Positions 56,274-64,000 of a stretch of 64,000 nucleotides of DNA are shown one piece after another. Position 1 is the first letter of the stretch. Each line of letters opens with the position of its first letter. Position numbers and translations under genes: made by a program. This stretch comes from Alcaligenes aquatilis (GTDB lineage: Bacteria; Pseudomonadota; Gammaproteobacteria; Burkholderiales; Burkholderiaceae_B). A model generated the notes under the pieces. It did not search any database and was not told where the DNA came from. It worked only from the letters and a program-made list of their open reading frames with translations. The stretch is from contig NZ_CP022390.1 of assembly GCF_003076515.1 (NCBI RefSeq), forward strand, positions 1,240,001 to 1,304,000, read 5' to 3'.

Positions 56274-57680
56274 TTACTGACGAACGGGAGGCTCGTCCGA
56301 AGGCGGCTGATCCAGGTCCAGATTGATTTTTTCCAGTTTTTCCCGAACCATCGCTTCGCTAACGGGTGCGGGCGAGTCATCGCCATGGCGATTTTCGGTA
56401 TTGGCACGGCGCAACACCCAGGTCACCAGGACCACAATTAACGCCAGTACTACGGCCATCACGGCCAACATATGTTCTTGAATCCAGGACACGGTCTTTT
56501 TTGCCTTGTTAACTGCACCGGCCATCTTGCCCTGCTCGGACTCAGATGGTGCGGAAATCGCTCCTGCCACGGAGGCAGAAGAAGCGGCGCCCGAAGCGCC
56601 AGAATGCGTGTTGCCCGTAGCAGCATCGCTACCGGCATCCCCCAGACCCAGCTCTTGCGCCGAATCCAGGATTAAATCTTTAGCGGCCTCGCCTTGAGAC
56701 TGCAAGGCACGGCCCAGGGTGGAGACATTCTCTTCCAGTTGCGAGACACGATCGCCCGTCTCGCGCAGTTGATGCTGCAATTGCTGCTTGGCGTCACGGG
56801 CTTGCGTCCCTGCCGACAAGAGCAAACGATCCTGGCCTTGCGCCTGAGCTCCCGGCTCGCCTGAACCCGTTTGCACCACACCCTGGGAGGCATCAGCCTG
56901 ATCCTGCCCCTCCTGCGCCGCAGAGCGCAACGCTTGGGCCTGATCGACATAGAGGCGACGAGCTTGGGCATCGTCTATGGACAACATCGCCGCCACATCG
57001 GGAATCTGTAAGGTTTGGCCCGCCTTTAGGCGGTGCATATTCTGCTTGATGAACGCATTCGGATTCTGCTTATGAACCGCCATCATCCACTGATAGGCAC
57101 TGACACCATCCACGGCATGGCGACGCGCCAAGGCATGCAAGGTATCGCCGGATTTCACGCGTACCGCGCTTTGTGCCTTCACATTGGATGGAGTGGTCGA
57201 ACCGGAAACCTGCACAGACACCGGCGCCTGATGGCCTGCCTGTGTTTGAGTCACCGCTTTGACAGCCACCGGAGCCGGGGCCAGCACGCTGACCTGATGC
57301 AGGAACTGTCCGCTATCACTTTGAATCTGCAAGAGCACATCGGCCACAGAACCGGAGAACATCTGCTCGGAAGAGAGCCGAATGCGTCTTACTTGCCCTT
57401 GCTCGTCACGCTCGATCACGGTCTTCAGGGAATTCAGATCAACCGGAGGGGTCAAGCCAACCTGCTGCCAGACCGACAAGGGAGCAGGTGCCACTTTCAG
57501 AGACAGGCTTTCTTCCGGACTGATCTGTCGAATACCCACATCCAGCTTGAAAACCTGATTGGGAGCTGACACCAAACGACTATGGCCAATCTCCAAAGCG
57601 CAAACCGGTGCGGCCGCCAGCATCCCGGCCACTAGCAGGGCCGAACCCAGCGTACGTACGGGATGAAGGCAGCCAACCAT
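56274..57680 (-). CDS. fimV: FimV-like cell-pole protein (short form)
   Basis: A 468-residue protein. A signal peptide ends at VCALE, followed by the FimV N-terminal domain (about 29-135, GHSRLVSAPNQVFKLDVGI ... LSVWQQVGLTPP). A LysM-like domain (170-230, VRVKSGDTLHALARRHAV), a Gln/Ala-rich coiled coil (260-340), one membrane helix (410-432, MLAVMAVVLALIVVLVTWVL) and a short cytoplasmic tail follow. FimV organises cell poles and type IV pilus assembly. Pseudomonas FimV is about twice as long with a C-terminal TPR region that is lacking here. Confidence 0.85.
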   Translation of the reverse strand: MVGCLHPVRTLGSALLVAGMLAAAPVCALEIGHSRLVSAPNQVFKLDVGIRQISPEESLSLKVAPAPLSVWQQVGLTPPVDLNSLKTVIERDEQGQVRRIRLSSEQMFSGSVADVLLQIQSDSGQFLHQVSVLAPAPVAVKAVTQTQAGHQAPVSVQVSGSTTPSNVKAQSAVRVKSGDTLHALARRHAVDGVSAYQWMMAVHKQNPNAFIKQNMHRLKAGQTLQIPDVAAMLSIDDAQARRLYVDQAQALRSAAQEGQDQADASQGVVQTGSGEPGAQAQGQDRLLLSAGTQARDAKQQLQHQLRETGDRVSQLEENVSTLGRALQSQGEAAKDLILDSAQELGLGDAGSDAATGNTHSGASGAASSASVAGAISAPSESEQGKMAGAVNKAKKTVSWIQEHMLAVMAVVLALIVVLVTWVLRRANTENRHGDDSPAPVSEAMVREKLEKINLDLDQPPSDEPPVRQ

Positions 57681-57682
57681 GA

Positions 57683-58807
57683 TTAGAGCTCGCCCAAAGC
57701 AATACGCAACATGCGGCGCAGCGGTTCAGCTGCGCCCCACAGCAACTGGTCGCCAACCGTGAAGGCGCTCAGGTACTCGGGACCCATGTTCAGCTTGCGC
57801 AGACGCCCCACAGGGATATCCAGCGTGCCAGTCACGGCAACCGGAGTCAGCGAATCTACCGTGGCTTGACGCTCGTTAGGAATGACTTTGGCCCACTTGG
57901 AACCTTCAGCCAGGATATCGGTGATCTCGTCCAGCGGTACATCACGAGTCAGCTTGATGGTCAGAGCCTGGCTGTGGCAACGCATGGCACCGATACGCAC
58001 GCACAGACCGTCGATAGGAATATGCTTGTCCTGCGCACCACGGCCCAGGATCTTGTTCGTTTCCACGCCGCCTTTCCACTCTTCACGCGTCATGCCATTG
58101 CCCAGGTCAGAGTCGATCCAGGGGATCAGACTGCCGCCCAGCGGAACGCCGAAGTTTTTCTGCGGCAGATTGGGATCGCGCTGTGTCTGCAAGACACCAC
58201 GGTCGATATCCAGAATGGCCGATGCAGGATCGTCCAGCAGGCTGGAGACGGACTGATTGATCAGACCGAACTGAGTCAGCAGTTCGCGCATGTGCTGTGC
58301 ACCACCGCCCGACGCCGCCTGATACGTCATGCTGGTCATCCACTCAACCAGATTCTGGTTAAACAGACCGCCCAGACCCATCAGCATGCAGCTGACCGTA
58401 CAGTTACCGCCGATGAATTGCTTGCCACCGTTGGCCAGCGCCGCATCAATCACAGGACGATTGATCGGGTCCAGCACAATCACGGAGTTTTCATCCATAC
58501 GCAGCGTGCTGGCCGCGTCAATCCACAAACCATTCCAGCCAGCGGCACGCAGCTTGGGGTAGATCTGGCTTGTGTAATCTCCACCCTGGGCAGTCACAAT
58601 AATGGGCAGCTTTTTCAAAGCGTCAATATCGTGGGCGTCCTGCAAAGGGCCAGCGCCGTCAGCCCACGAGGGAGCTGCGCCGCCAGCATTGCTAGTCGAG
58701 AAAAACACCGGCTGAAAAAGGGAAAAATCGCCTTCGTCGCGCATGCGCTGCATGAGCACGGAGCCCACCATCCCACGCCAGCCGACCAAACCTACCGCTT
58801 GAGTCAT
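57683..58807 (-). CDS. asd: Aspartate-semialdehyde dehydrogenase
   Basis: A 374-residue NADPH enzyme that reduces aspartyl phosphate to aspartate semialdehyde for lysine, threonine, methionine and diaminopimelate synthesis. The N-terminal [18 protein letters not shown] binds NADP. The catalytic cysteine lies in [18 protein letters not shown], and the substrate-binding histidine in [16 protein letters not shown]. Its gene ends two bases before fimV begins. Confidence 0.96.
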   Translation of the reverse strand: MTQAVGLVGWRGMVGSVLMQRMRDEGDFSLFQPVFFSTSNAGGAAPSWADGAGPLQDAHDIDALKKLPIIVTAQGGDYTSQIYPKLRAAGWNGLWIDAASTLRMDENSVIVLDPINRPVIDAALANGGKQFIGGNCTVSCMLMGLGGLFNQNLVEWMTSMTYQAASGGGAQHMRELLTQFGLINQSVSSLLDDPASAILDIDRGVLQTQRDPNLPQKNFGVPLGGSLIPWIDSDLGNGMTREEWKGGVETNKILGRGAQDKHIPIDGLCVRIGAMRCHSQALTIKLTRDVPLDEITDILAEGSKWAKVIPNERQATVDSLTPVAVTGTLDIPVGRLRKLNMGPEYLSAFTVGDQLLWGAAEPLRRMLRIALGEL

Positions 58808-58852
58808 AGTAGTACCACCTGGATATATAAAAAAATAAAACGATAGAAGATA

Positions 58853-59929
58853 CTATCGCAAAGCCTTGAGCACTGCATCCCCCATAGCACTGGTGCTCAG
58901 CAATTGACAACCGTCTTCGTAGATGTCGCCGGTACGCAAACCTTGTTCGAGCACGCTGGCAACCGCTGCTTCGATACGTTTGGCCTGGTCTTCTGCATTG
59001 AGCGAGTAGCGCAGCAACATGGCAGCGGACAAAATGGTGGCCAAAGGATTGGCTTTGTCCTGACCGGCGATATCGGGTGCCGAGCCATGGCTAGGTTCGT
59101 ACAAACCTTGCTGGGATGCGTTCAGAGATGCCGAGGGCAACATGCCGATGGAGCCTGTCAACATGGCCGCTTCATCCGATAGGATATCGCCAAACAGGTT
59201 GCCTGTGACAATCACGTCGAATTCTTTTGGTGCGCGCACCAATTGCATGGCGGCATTGTCCACGTACATGTGGCTCAATTCCACGTCCGGATACTCACGG
59301 GCCACATCAATCATGATGTCGCGCCAGAACTGGGATGTTTCCAGCACATTGGACTTGTCCACGCTGCACAAACGCTTTTGACGTTTTTGTGCGGCCTGGA
59401 AACCCACGTGGGCAATACGGCGCACTTCGCTTTCGGCATAGTGCATGGTGTCAAAACCCTGACGCTCGCCAGCAAAGTTGCCCTCTTCCACGGTACGCAC
59501 ACCGCGCGGCTGACCGAAGTAGATATCGCCCGTCAGTTCACGCACGATCAGGATATCCAGACCGGACACGACTTCTGGTTTCAGGGTGGAGGCGTTAGCC
59601 AGTTGCGGGTACAGAATGGCGGGACGCAGATTGGCGAACAGGCCCATGGCACGACGCAGGCCCAAAATAGCTTGCTCGGGACGCAGCTGACGCTCCAGAG
59701 AGTCGTATTTCCAATCACCCACGGCGCCGAACAACACGGCGTCGGAGCGTTGGGCCAGGCTCAGTGTTTCAGGTGGCAGAGGATGGCCGTGCAGGTCGTA
59801 AGCGGCGCCGCCCACCGGAGCCACGGTCATTTCCAGATCCATGCCCAGAGCGCCCAGTACGCGCTGAGCTTGTTCGGTAATCTCGGGACCGATGCCGTCA
59901 CCGGGCAATACTGCGATTTTATGAGTCAT
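58853..59929 (-). CDS. leuB: 3-isopropylmalate dehydrogenase
   Basis: A 358-residue NAD-dependent decarboxylating dehydrogenase of leucine synthesis. [21 protein letters not shown] opens the protein. [38 protein letters not shown] and [33 protein letters not shown] carry the substrate, metal and NAD contacts. I start at the ATG at 59929; the open frame to 60004 adds 25 unlike residues. Confidence 0.96.
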   Translation of the reverse strand: MTHKIAVLPGDGIGPEITEQAQRVLGALGMDLEMTVAPVGGAAYDLHGHPLPPETLSLAQRSDAVLFGAVGDWKYDSLERQLRPEQAILGLRRAMGLFANLRPAILYPQLANASTLKPEVVSGLDILIVRELTGDIYFGQPRGVRTVEEGNFAGERQGFDTMHYAESEVRRIAHVGFQAAQKRQKRLCSVDKSNVLETSQFWRDIMIDVAREYPDVELSHMYVDNAAMQLVRAPKEFDVIVTGNLFGDILSDEAAMLTGSIGMLPSASLNASQQGLYEPSHGSAPDIAGQDKANPLATILSAAMLLRYSLNAEDQAKRIEAAVASVLEQGLRTGDIYEDGCQLLSTSAMGDAVLKALR

Positions 59930-60049
59930 GATGAGTAGGACGTAAAAATTAGAGAGTAAGAGTGAAGAGCGCCGGCCCGACGACCGAAGCATCTTGGCCG
60001 CCATAGGCAGGCCGCAACAGCGAGGCTTCTACAAGGCCGGCACCCATGT

Positions 60050-60694
60050 TCAAGGTTGGCCGACCAACCAAGGGTGGCGGGCCAGACGCTCGGCCTCGTA
60101 CTGACGGATCATGTCCGCTTTCTGCAAGGTCAGACCAATTTCATCCAGGCCATTCAAGAGGCTGTGCTTGCGCGAGGCATCAATGGTGAATGGCAACTCC
60201 CGACCTTCAGGTGTGATGACGCGCTGCTCGGCCAGATCAATACGCAGCTTGTAACCGGGGAAGGCTTTGACTTCATCGAACAGGCGGGCAATATCCAGCT
60301 CGTTCAGGACAATAGGCAGCAAGCCGTTCTTGAAGCTGTTGTTAAAGAAAATATCGGCGAAAGACGGCGCAATGATGGCGCGAAAACCATATTGCATTAG
60401 CGCCCAGGGTGCGTGCTCGCGGCTGGAGCCACAGCCAAAGTTCTTACGCGCCAACAGCACAGAAGCGCCCTGGTAGCGGTCCTGGTTCAGCACAAAATCC
60501 GGGTTCAGCGGACGGCGGGAATTATCCATGCCGGGTTCACCGTGGTCCAGATAGCGCAGTTCGTCAAACAAGTTGGGGCCAAAGCCGGTGCGCTTGATGG
60601 ATTTGAGGAACTGCTTGGGGATGATCAAGTCCGTATCCACATTCTCCCGATCCAAGGGAGCGACCAGACCTTCATGAGTAGTAAATGCTTGCAT
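60050..60694 (-). CDS. leuD: 3-isopropylmalate dehydratase small subunit
   Basis: A 214-residue swivel-domain subunit of isopropylmalate isomerase. [30 protein letters not shown] and [22 protein letters not shown] are family hallmarks. The ATG at 60694 (MQAFTTHEG) is the family start. It lies 13 bases after the leuC stop; leuB follows after 120 bases. Confidence 0.96.
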   Translation of the reverse strand: MQAFTTHEGLVAPLDRENVDTDLIIPKQFLKSIKRTGFGPNLFDELRYLDHGEPGMDNSRRPLNPDFVLNQDRYQGASVLLARKNFGCGSSREHAPWALMQYGFRAIIAPSFADIFFNNSFKNGLLPIVLNELDIARLFDEVKAFPGYKLRIDLAEQRVITPEGRELPFTIDASRKHSLLNGLDEIGLTLQKADMIRQYEAERLARHPWLVGQP

Positions 60695-60707
60695 GGTATG
60701 GATTTCC

Positions 60708-62111
60708 TCAGCTGAACGAACGCACGTCGACAAAATGGCCAGCAATAGCGGCGGCAGCCGCCATGGCTGGGCTGACCAGGTGGGTACGACCACCCTGCCC
60801 CTGACGTCCTTCAAAGTTACGGTTGGAGGTCGAAGCGCAACGCTCGCCAGGTTCCAGACGGTCGGCGTTCATGGCCAGACACATGGAGCAGCCGGGCTCA
60901 CGCCATTCAAAACCGGCATTCAGGAAAATCTTGTCCAGACCTTCTTGCTCGGCCTGACGTTTCACCAGACCGGAGCCAGGAACAATCATGGCTTGCTTAA
61001 CGTTGGAAGCCACTTTGCGCCCCTTGGCCACGCTGGCGGCCGCACGCAAGTCTTCAATTCGGGCATTGGTACAGGAGCCAATGAATACGCGATCAATGCG
61101 AATATCGGTCAAAGGCATATTGGGCGTCAGGCCCATGTATTCCAGGGCGCGTTCCATGCCGTTGCGGGCAACGTCGTCCTTTTCCTTGTCTGGGTCCGGT
61201 ACGCGGCTGTCGATAGGCAACACCATTTCTGGCGAGGTGCCCCAGGTCAGCTGAGGGGTAATCTGGCTGGCGTCGATACGGATCACGCGGTCAAACTCGG
61301 CACCTTCGTCAGAGTGCAAGGTGTTCCAGTAAGCCACGGCTTGATCCCACAACACGCCTTTGGGGGAGTAAGGACGGCCACGCAGGTACTGAATGGTTTG
61401 CTCGTCCACAGCCACCATGCCCGAACGTGCCCCGGCTTCAATTGCCATATTGCACACCGTCATGCGGCCTTCCATGGACAAGGCACGAATCGCCGAGCCG
61501 CCAAATTCAATGGCATAGCCTGTACCACCGGCCGTCCCGATCTGACCGATCACATACAAGATCAGGTCTTTAGCGGTACAGCCAAAAGGCAGCGTGCCGT
61601 CCACCTGGATCAGCATACTTTTGCTTTTCTTCATCAGCAGAGTCTGGGTGGCCAGCGTGTGCTCCACTTCCGATGTGCCGATACCAAAAGCCAAAGCGCC
61701 CACGGCTCCGTGCGTGCTGGTGTGGGAGTCACCACAAACCACCGTCATGCCGGGCAAGGTGGCGCCCTGCTCGGGGCCAACAATGTGCACAATGCCCTGA
61801 CGCACGTCGTTCATGCGGAACTCGGTAATACCGAACTCTTCACAGTTGGCGTCCAGGGTATCAACCTGCAGGCGCGAGATCGGATCTGTAATGCCGTTCT
61901 GGCGGGAAGTGGTGGGAACGTTGTGGTCCGCCACAGCCAGGTTGGCACTGATGCGCCACGGCTTGCGGCCAGCCAGTGTCAGACCTTCAAAGGCTTGGGG
62001 GCTGGTCACTTCATGCAGCAAGTGGCGATCAATGTAGATCAAACAGGTGCCATCCGCGTCCTGATGCACGACGTGTTCGTCGAACAACTTATCGTATAAA
62101 GTTTTTGCCAT
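60708..62111 (-). CDS. leuC: 3-isopropylmalate dehydratase large subunit
   Basis: A 467-residue iron-sulfur enzyme of the aconitase family that isomerises 2- to 3-isopropylmalate together with Leu[62 protein letters not shown] and GCSMCLAMN carry the cluster cysteines and substrate contacts. It is the first gene of the leuC-leuD-leuB-asd-fimV-truA run. Confidence 0.97.
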   Translation of the reverse strand: MAKTLYDKLFDEHVVHQDADGTCLIYIDRHLLHEVTSPQAFEGLTLAGRKPWRISANLAVADHNVPTTSRQNGITDPISRLQVDTLDANCEEFGITEFRMNDVRQGIVHIVGPEQGATLPGMTVVCGDSHTSTHGAVGALAFGIGTSEVEHTLATQTLLMKKSKSMLIQVDGTLPFGCTAKDLILYVIGQIGTAGGTGYAIEFGGSAIRALSMEGRMTVCNMAIEAGARSGMVAVDEQTIQYLRGRPYSPKGVLWDQAVAYWNTLHSDEGAEFDRVIRIDASQITPQLTWGTSPEMVLPIDSRVPDPDKEKDDVARNGMERALEYMGLTPNMPLTDIRIDRVFIGSCTNARIEDLRAAASVAKGRKVASNVKQAMIVPGSGLVKRQAEQEGLDKIFLNAGFEWREPGCSMCLAMNADRLEPGERCASTSNRNFEGRQGQGGRTHLVSPAMAAAAAIAGHFVDVRSFS

Positions 62112-62505
62112 TGCGCTCTCGCGATTCAGTTAAGACGACAACCCGCACAGAGCAGGCTGCATATAAATTTTTTCTTATTATGACAGGCGCAGTAACTGGG
62201 ACAAGGACATTCACTATCCTAGTATTAGAACTACCAGGATAGCCAAATAAAGAAAAAGCCTAGCAATCTCAACATGATCGAAGGCCCTACTGGCGCGACA
62301 GCGCACGGCCGGCATCCGGTCGCCGGGGCACAACTGGTCTTTACTGATTTCCAGTCATCAATGACTAGGGCATTACTCATGCATAATCGGTCAGTAAAGC
62401 ACGTGGCCTGGAGGAATAAACAGGCTGCTAAAAACCGGAAGAATCAAGCATCGCTAAAGAACGGTAGCTTGCTCCCCCCTTGTCTTACTTTCGATTGGAT
62501 ACGCC
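62112..62505. promoter_or_regulatory. leuC upstream region: promoter and 29-base dyad
   Basis: On the minus strand TTGTCC (62204-62199) and CATAAT (62182-62177) are spaced 16 bases and make a plausible leuC promoter. Just upstream is a dyad at 62214-62242 with perfect arms CTATCCT and AGGATAG and partial symmetry inside, centred near -58 relative to the inferred start of transcription. That is the usual site of a LysR-type activator. No LysR gene is in the window. The rest of the interval shows no gene. Confidence 0.5.
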
Positions 62506-62937
62506 ATGAGTACACTTCGCCTTCCCTACGACACCCTGTCTCCCAAAGCCTATCAAGGTCTGCTGCAAACAAAGCTGGCATTGGACAAAAGCAGCCTAGG
62601 TAAAGAGCTGATTGAGCTGGTGAACCTGCGAATTTCACAAATCAATGGCTGCTCCTTCTGCCTGGAGATGCACGCCTCATCCCTACGCAGCTCGGGCGTG
62701 GCCAATGCCAAGATAGACAGCCTGGCAGGCTGGCGCGTTAGCACGCACTTTAACGAACGCGAACGTGCGGCCCTGGAATGGACGGAATCGGTGGTGGATA
62801 TCGCCCACACCCATGCCGCGGACGAGCACTTCGAGCCATTAAAAGCCCATTTCAGTGAGGCAGAGATCTCAGACCTGACTTTTGCGATTGCCTTGATGAG
62901 CGCCTTCAATCGTCTGGCCATCAGCATGCGCAGGTAA
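62506..62937 (+). CDS. AhpD-like carboxymuconolactone decarboxylase family protein
   Basis: A 143-residue protein with the AhpD-type redox motif INGCSFCLEMHASSLRSSG: CxxC with a histidine three residues later. The second half (FNERERAALEWTESVVDIAHTH ... LTFAIALMSAFNRLAISMRR) matches the family. Such proteins reduce peroxides or act as thiol carriers; the partner is unknown. It stands alone on its strand. Confidence 0.9.
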   Translation: MSTLRLPYDTLSPKAYQGLLQTKLALDKSSLGKELIELVNLRISQINGCSFCLEMHASSLRSSGVANAKIDSLAGWRVSTHFNERERAALEWTESVVDIAHTHAADEHFEPLKAHFSEAEISDLTFAIALMSAFNRLAISMRR

Positions 62938-62976
62938 ACGCGAGGAAGGATTCTGCAACGGCAAGAAGCAAGATAC

Positions 62977-63109
62977 CTACGCCACAACCCGCTTCAGTCC
63001 ATCGGTGCCCGATAAATATCGCTGCACTACATCGAACTTGAACCGCTCGTCGTACTTCGCCATGTCATAACCCCCGAAAGTTGGAGTAATGTCCAAGCTT
63101 CGGGGGTCA
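62977..63109 (-). mobile_element. IS3-family end with truncated OrfA remnant
   Basis: The element tip TGACCCCCG starts at 63109 on the minus strand and forms a hairpin (63070-63085 with 63092-63107, two mismatches). It is followed by a 28-codon frame from ATG at 63063 to TAG at 62977 beginning MAKYDERFKF and containing GTDGLKRV, the N-terminus of an IS3-type OrfA. The remainder of the element is missing. Confidence 0.75.
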
Positions 63110-63144
63110 ATTCAGGGGCGGCTCCCCAGTCTGCAGGAATGCGT

Positions 63145-63630
63145 TTACTTCAGATCGGCCTTCAGGGTTTCCAGGGCCGCTACAGCGCACGCTTCGTCCA
63201 GGTGGCCGCCAGGCGCACCGCCCACGCCGATGGCGCCTATCGTGTCATTGCCGACCTTGACCGGCACGCCGCCGCCCAGCAGCAAAAAACCCTGGATATC
63301 ACCCAGATTGGCGGCGCCAGCATTTTTCTGCGAACCCTCCAGCATGGCACTGGTCAAGCTACGGGCCGAAGCGGACGTATAGGCCTTGTCGATACTGGCA
63401 TTGACCGTATGCGAACCGGCCTGATCAGCGCGTTGGAACGCACGCAGCACGCCGGCACGGTCAACCACAGCCGCCGCTACGTTGTAGCCTTTGGCCGAAC
63501 ATTGCTTGACGGTTTCGGCAGCCAGACGATTAGCCAGATCCAGGGAGATGTTTTTTTCGGTCAGCACACCCTGGGCCTGGGCGGCACCAGCGGCGAACAA
63601 CAAAGCCATCAGAAGGGAAGAGCGCAACAT
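63145..63630 (-). CDS. Secreted GlcG/HbpS-family protein
   Basis: A protein of about 161 residues with a signal peptide (LLMALLFAAGAAQAQG). The GlcG/HbpS (DUF336) fold follows: YNVAAAVVDRAGVLRAFQRADQAG, then IQGFLLLGGGVPVKVGNDTIGAIGVGGAPGGHLDEACAVAAL. Members bind haem or small ligands, and some are sensor partners; the role here is unknown. The ATG at 63630 with GGAG upstream was preferred over one five codons earlier. The next gene upstream encodes a LuxR-type response regulator. Confidence 0.87.
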   Translation of the reverse strand: MLRSSLLMALLFAAGAAQAQGVLTEKNISLDLANRLAAETVKQCSAKGYNVAAAVVDRAGVLRAFQRADQAGSHTVNASIDKAYTSASARSLTSAMLEGSQKNAGAANLGDIQGFLLLGGGVPVKVGNDTIGAIGVGGAPGGHLDEACAVAALETLKADLK

Positions 63631-63739
63631 AGCAGTAATCTCCATTTATCAGTTCCGACAACATTGTCGGCATGGAAAAACTATACTTGCGCCGCCCGCA
63701 CGGGACTATTCGGACGCTTACCCTCGCCTCTACGTAGTT

Positions 63740-64000
63740 TTACGGAGAGGCACTCACCAAACTGGCGTAATACCGAATCAGGTGGGCCAGGTTATCGACC
63801 TGCAGTTTGGCAAACAGGTTGGCGCGATGCGTTTCAACCGTACGGGGCGACAGCGACAGCGCCCGACCTATCTCCTTATTGGTCAGGCCCTCGACAATCA
63901 ACGCCAGCACCTCGCGTTCGCGTTCGGACAAGCTGGTGTAGCGCTTACGCGCCCATTGATCGGCCGCAAGGCGCTCACGGCGGCGCACGTGCTGGCGCAC
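63740..64000 (-). CDS. LuxR/FixJ-type response regulator (5' part beyond the window)
   Basis: The 86 visible codons form a LuxR-type helix-turn-helix: SLSEREREVLALIVEGLTNKEIGRALSLSPRTVETHRANLFAKL. The frame is open to the window edge, so the N-terminal receiver domain presumably lies outside. It is probably a FixJ/NarL-type two-component regulator. The linker RRRERLAADQWARKRYTSLSERE resembles FixJ-type proteins. Confidence 0.85.
   Translation of the reverse strand: MRQHVRRRERLAADQWARKRYTSLSEREREVLALIVEGLTNKEIGRALSLSPRTVETHRANLFAKLQVDNLAHLIRYYASLVSASP

Noticed and set aside
60693..62099. 468-codon open frame antisense to leuC
   Set aside because: leuC is intact on the other strand and the antisense translation matches nothing I know.

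Overview
The window reads as the chromosome of an Alcaligenes-type betaproteobacterium (Burkholderiales, Alcaligenaceae). The strongest pointer is a complete penicillin G acylase precursor (10251-12701) whose length, subunit junction and sequence agree with what I remember of the Alcaligenes faecalis enzyme. Gene orders typical of this group support it: surE-pcm-nlpD, and leuC-leuD-leuB-asd-fimV-truA followed by trpF. No rRNA, tRNA or CRISPR array was seen. Both window ends cut a gene: an RluF-like pseudouridine synthase on the left and a LuxR-type regulator on the right.

Layout. 1-6.7 kb is core: pseudouridine synthase, chorismate lyase, an MFS permease, an aldo/keto reductase, PII protein, an MscS-family channel and argH. 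6.9-15.2 kb is accessory: a RloC/PrrC-like AAA ATPase gene beheaded by an IS256-family element, the penicillin acylase behind a good Fur-box match, and a FAD amine oxidoreductase divergent from a TetR regulator with two tandem palindromic operators. 15.5-30 kb is housekeeping: rlmD, nlpD, pcm, surE, plsY, tsaD, a purine permease, thioredoxin, YbiT, LD-carboxypeptidase, tadA and a YadGH-type ABC exporter.

30-44.4 kb is a sulfonate island bounded by terminators. A long leftward operon encodes Xsc, a ThiG homologue, TauX, TauY, a three-part TRAP transporter (TauKLM) and a tandem-Cache periplasmic protein. Divergent from it is a pair closely resembling CobS and CobT but with no CobN. Next come an IclR regulator, pta and tauE. 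Together they make a taurine path: TRAP uptake, oxidative deamination by TauXY to sulfoacetaldehyde, Xsc cleavage to acetyl phosphate and sulfite, Pta conversion to acetyl-CoA, and TauE sulfite export. The CobST-like AAA+/VWA pair, the operon-embedded ThiG and the Cache protein are not explained by the textbook pathway. They are the best candidates for something undescribed: possibly a dedicated maturation or repair module plus a local boost to thiamine supply.

44.4-64 kb returns to mostly core genes: GNAT, YajQ, acyl-CoA synthetase, CrcB with a glutamine amidotransferase, an AraC regulator, an SBF-like transporter, an AT-rich orphan with a papain-like Cys/His pattern, a TlpA-type redox protein, trpF, a TRAP permease pair lacking a binding protein wedged between truA and trpF, then fimV, asd and the leucine genes. 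The right end holds an AhpD-like protein, an IS3-family remnant, a GlcG/HbpS-like secreted protein and the cut regulator.
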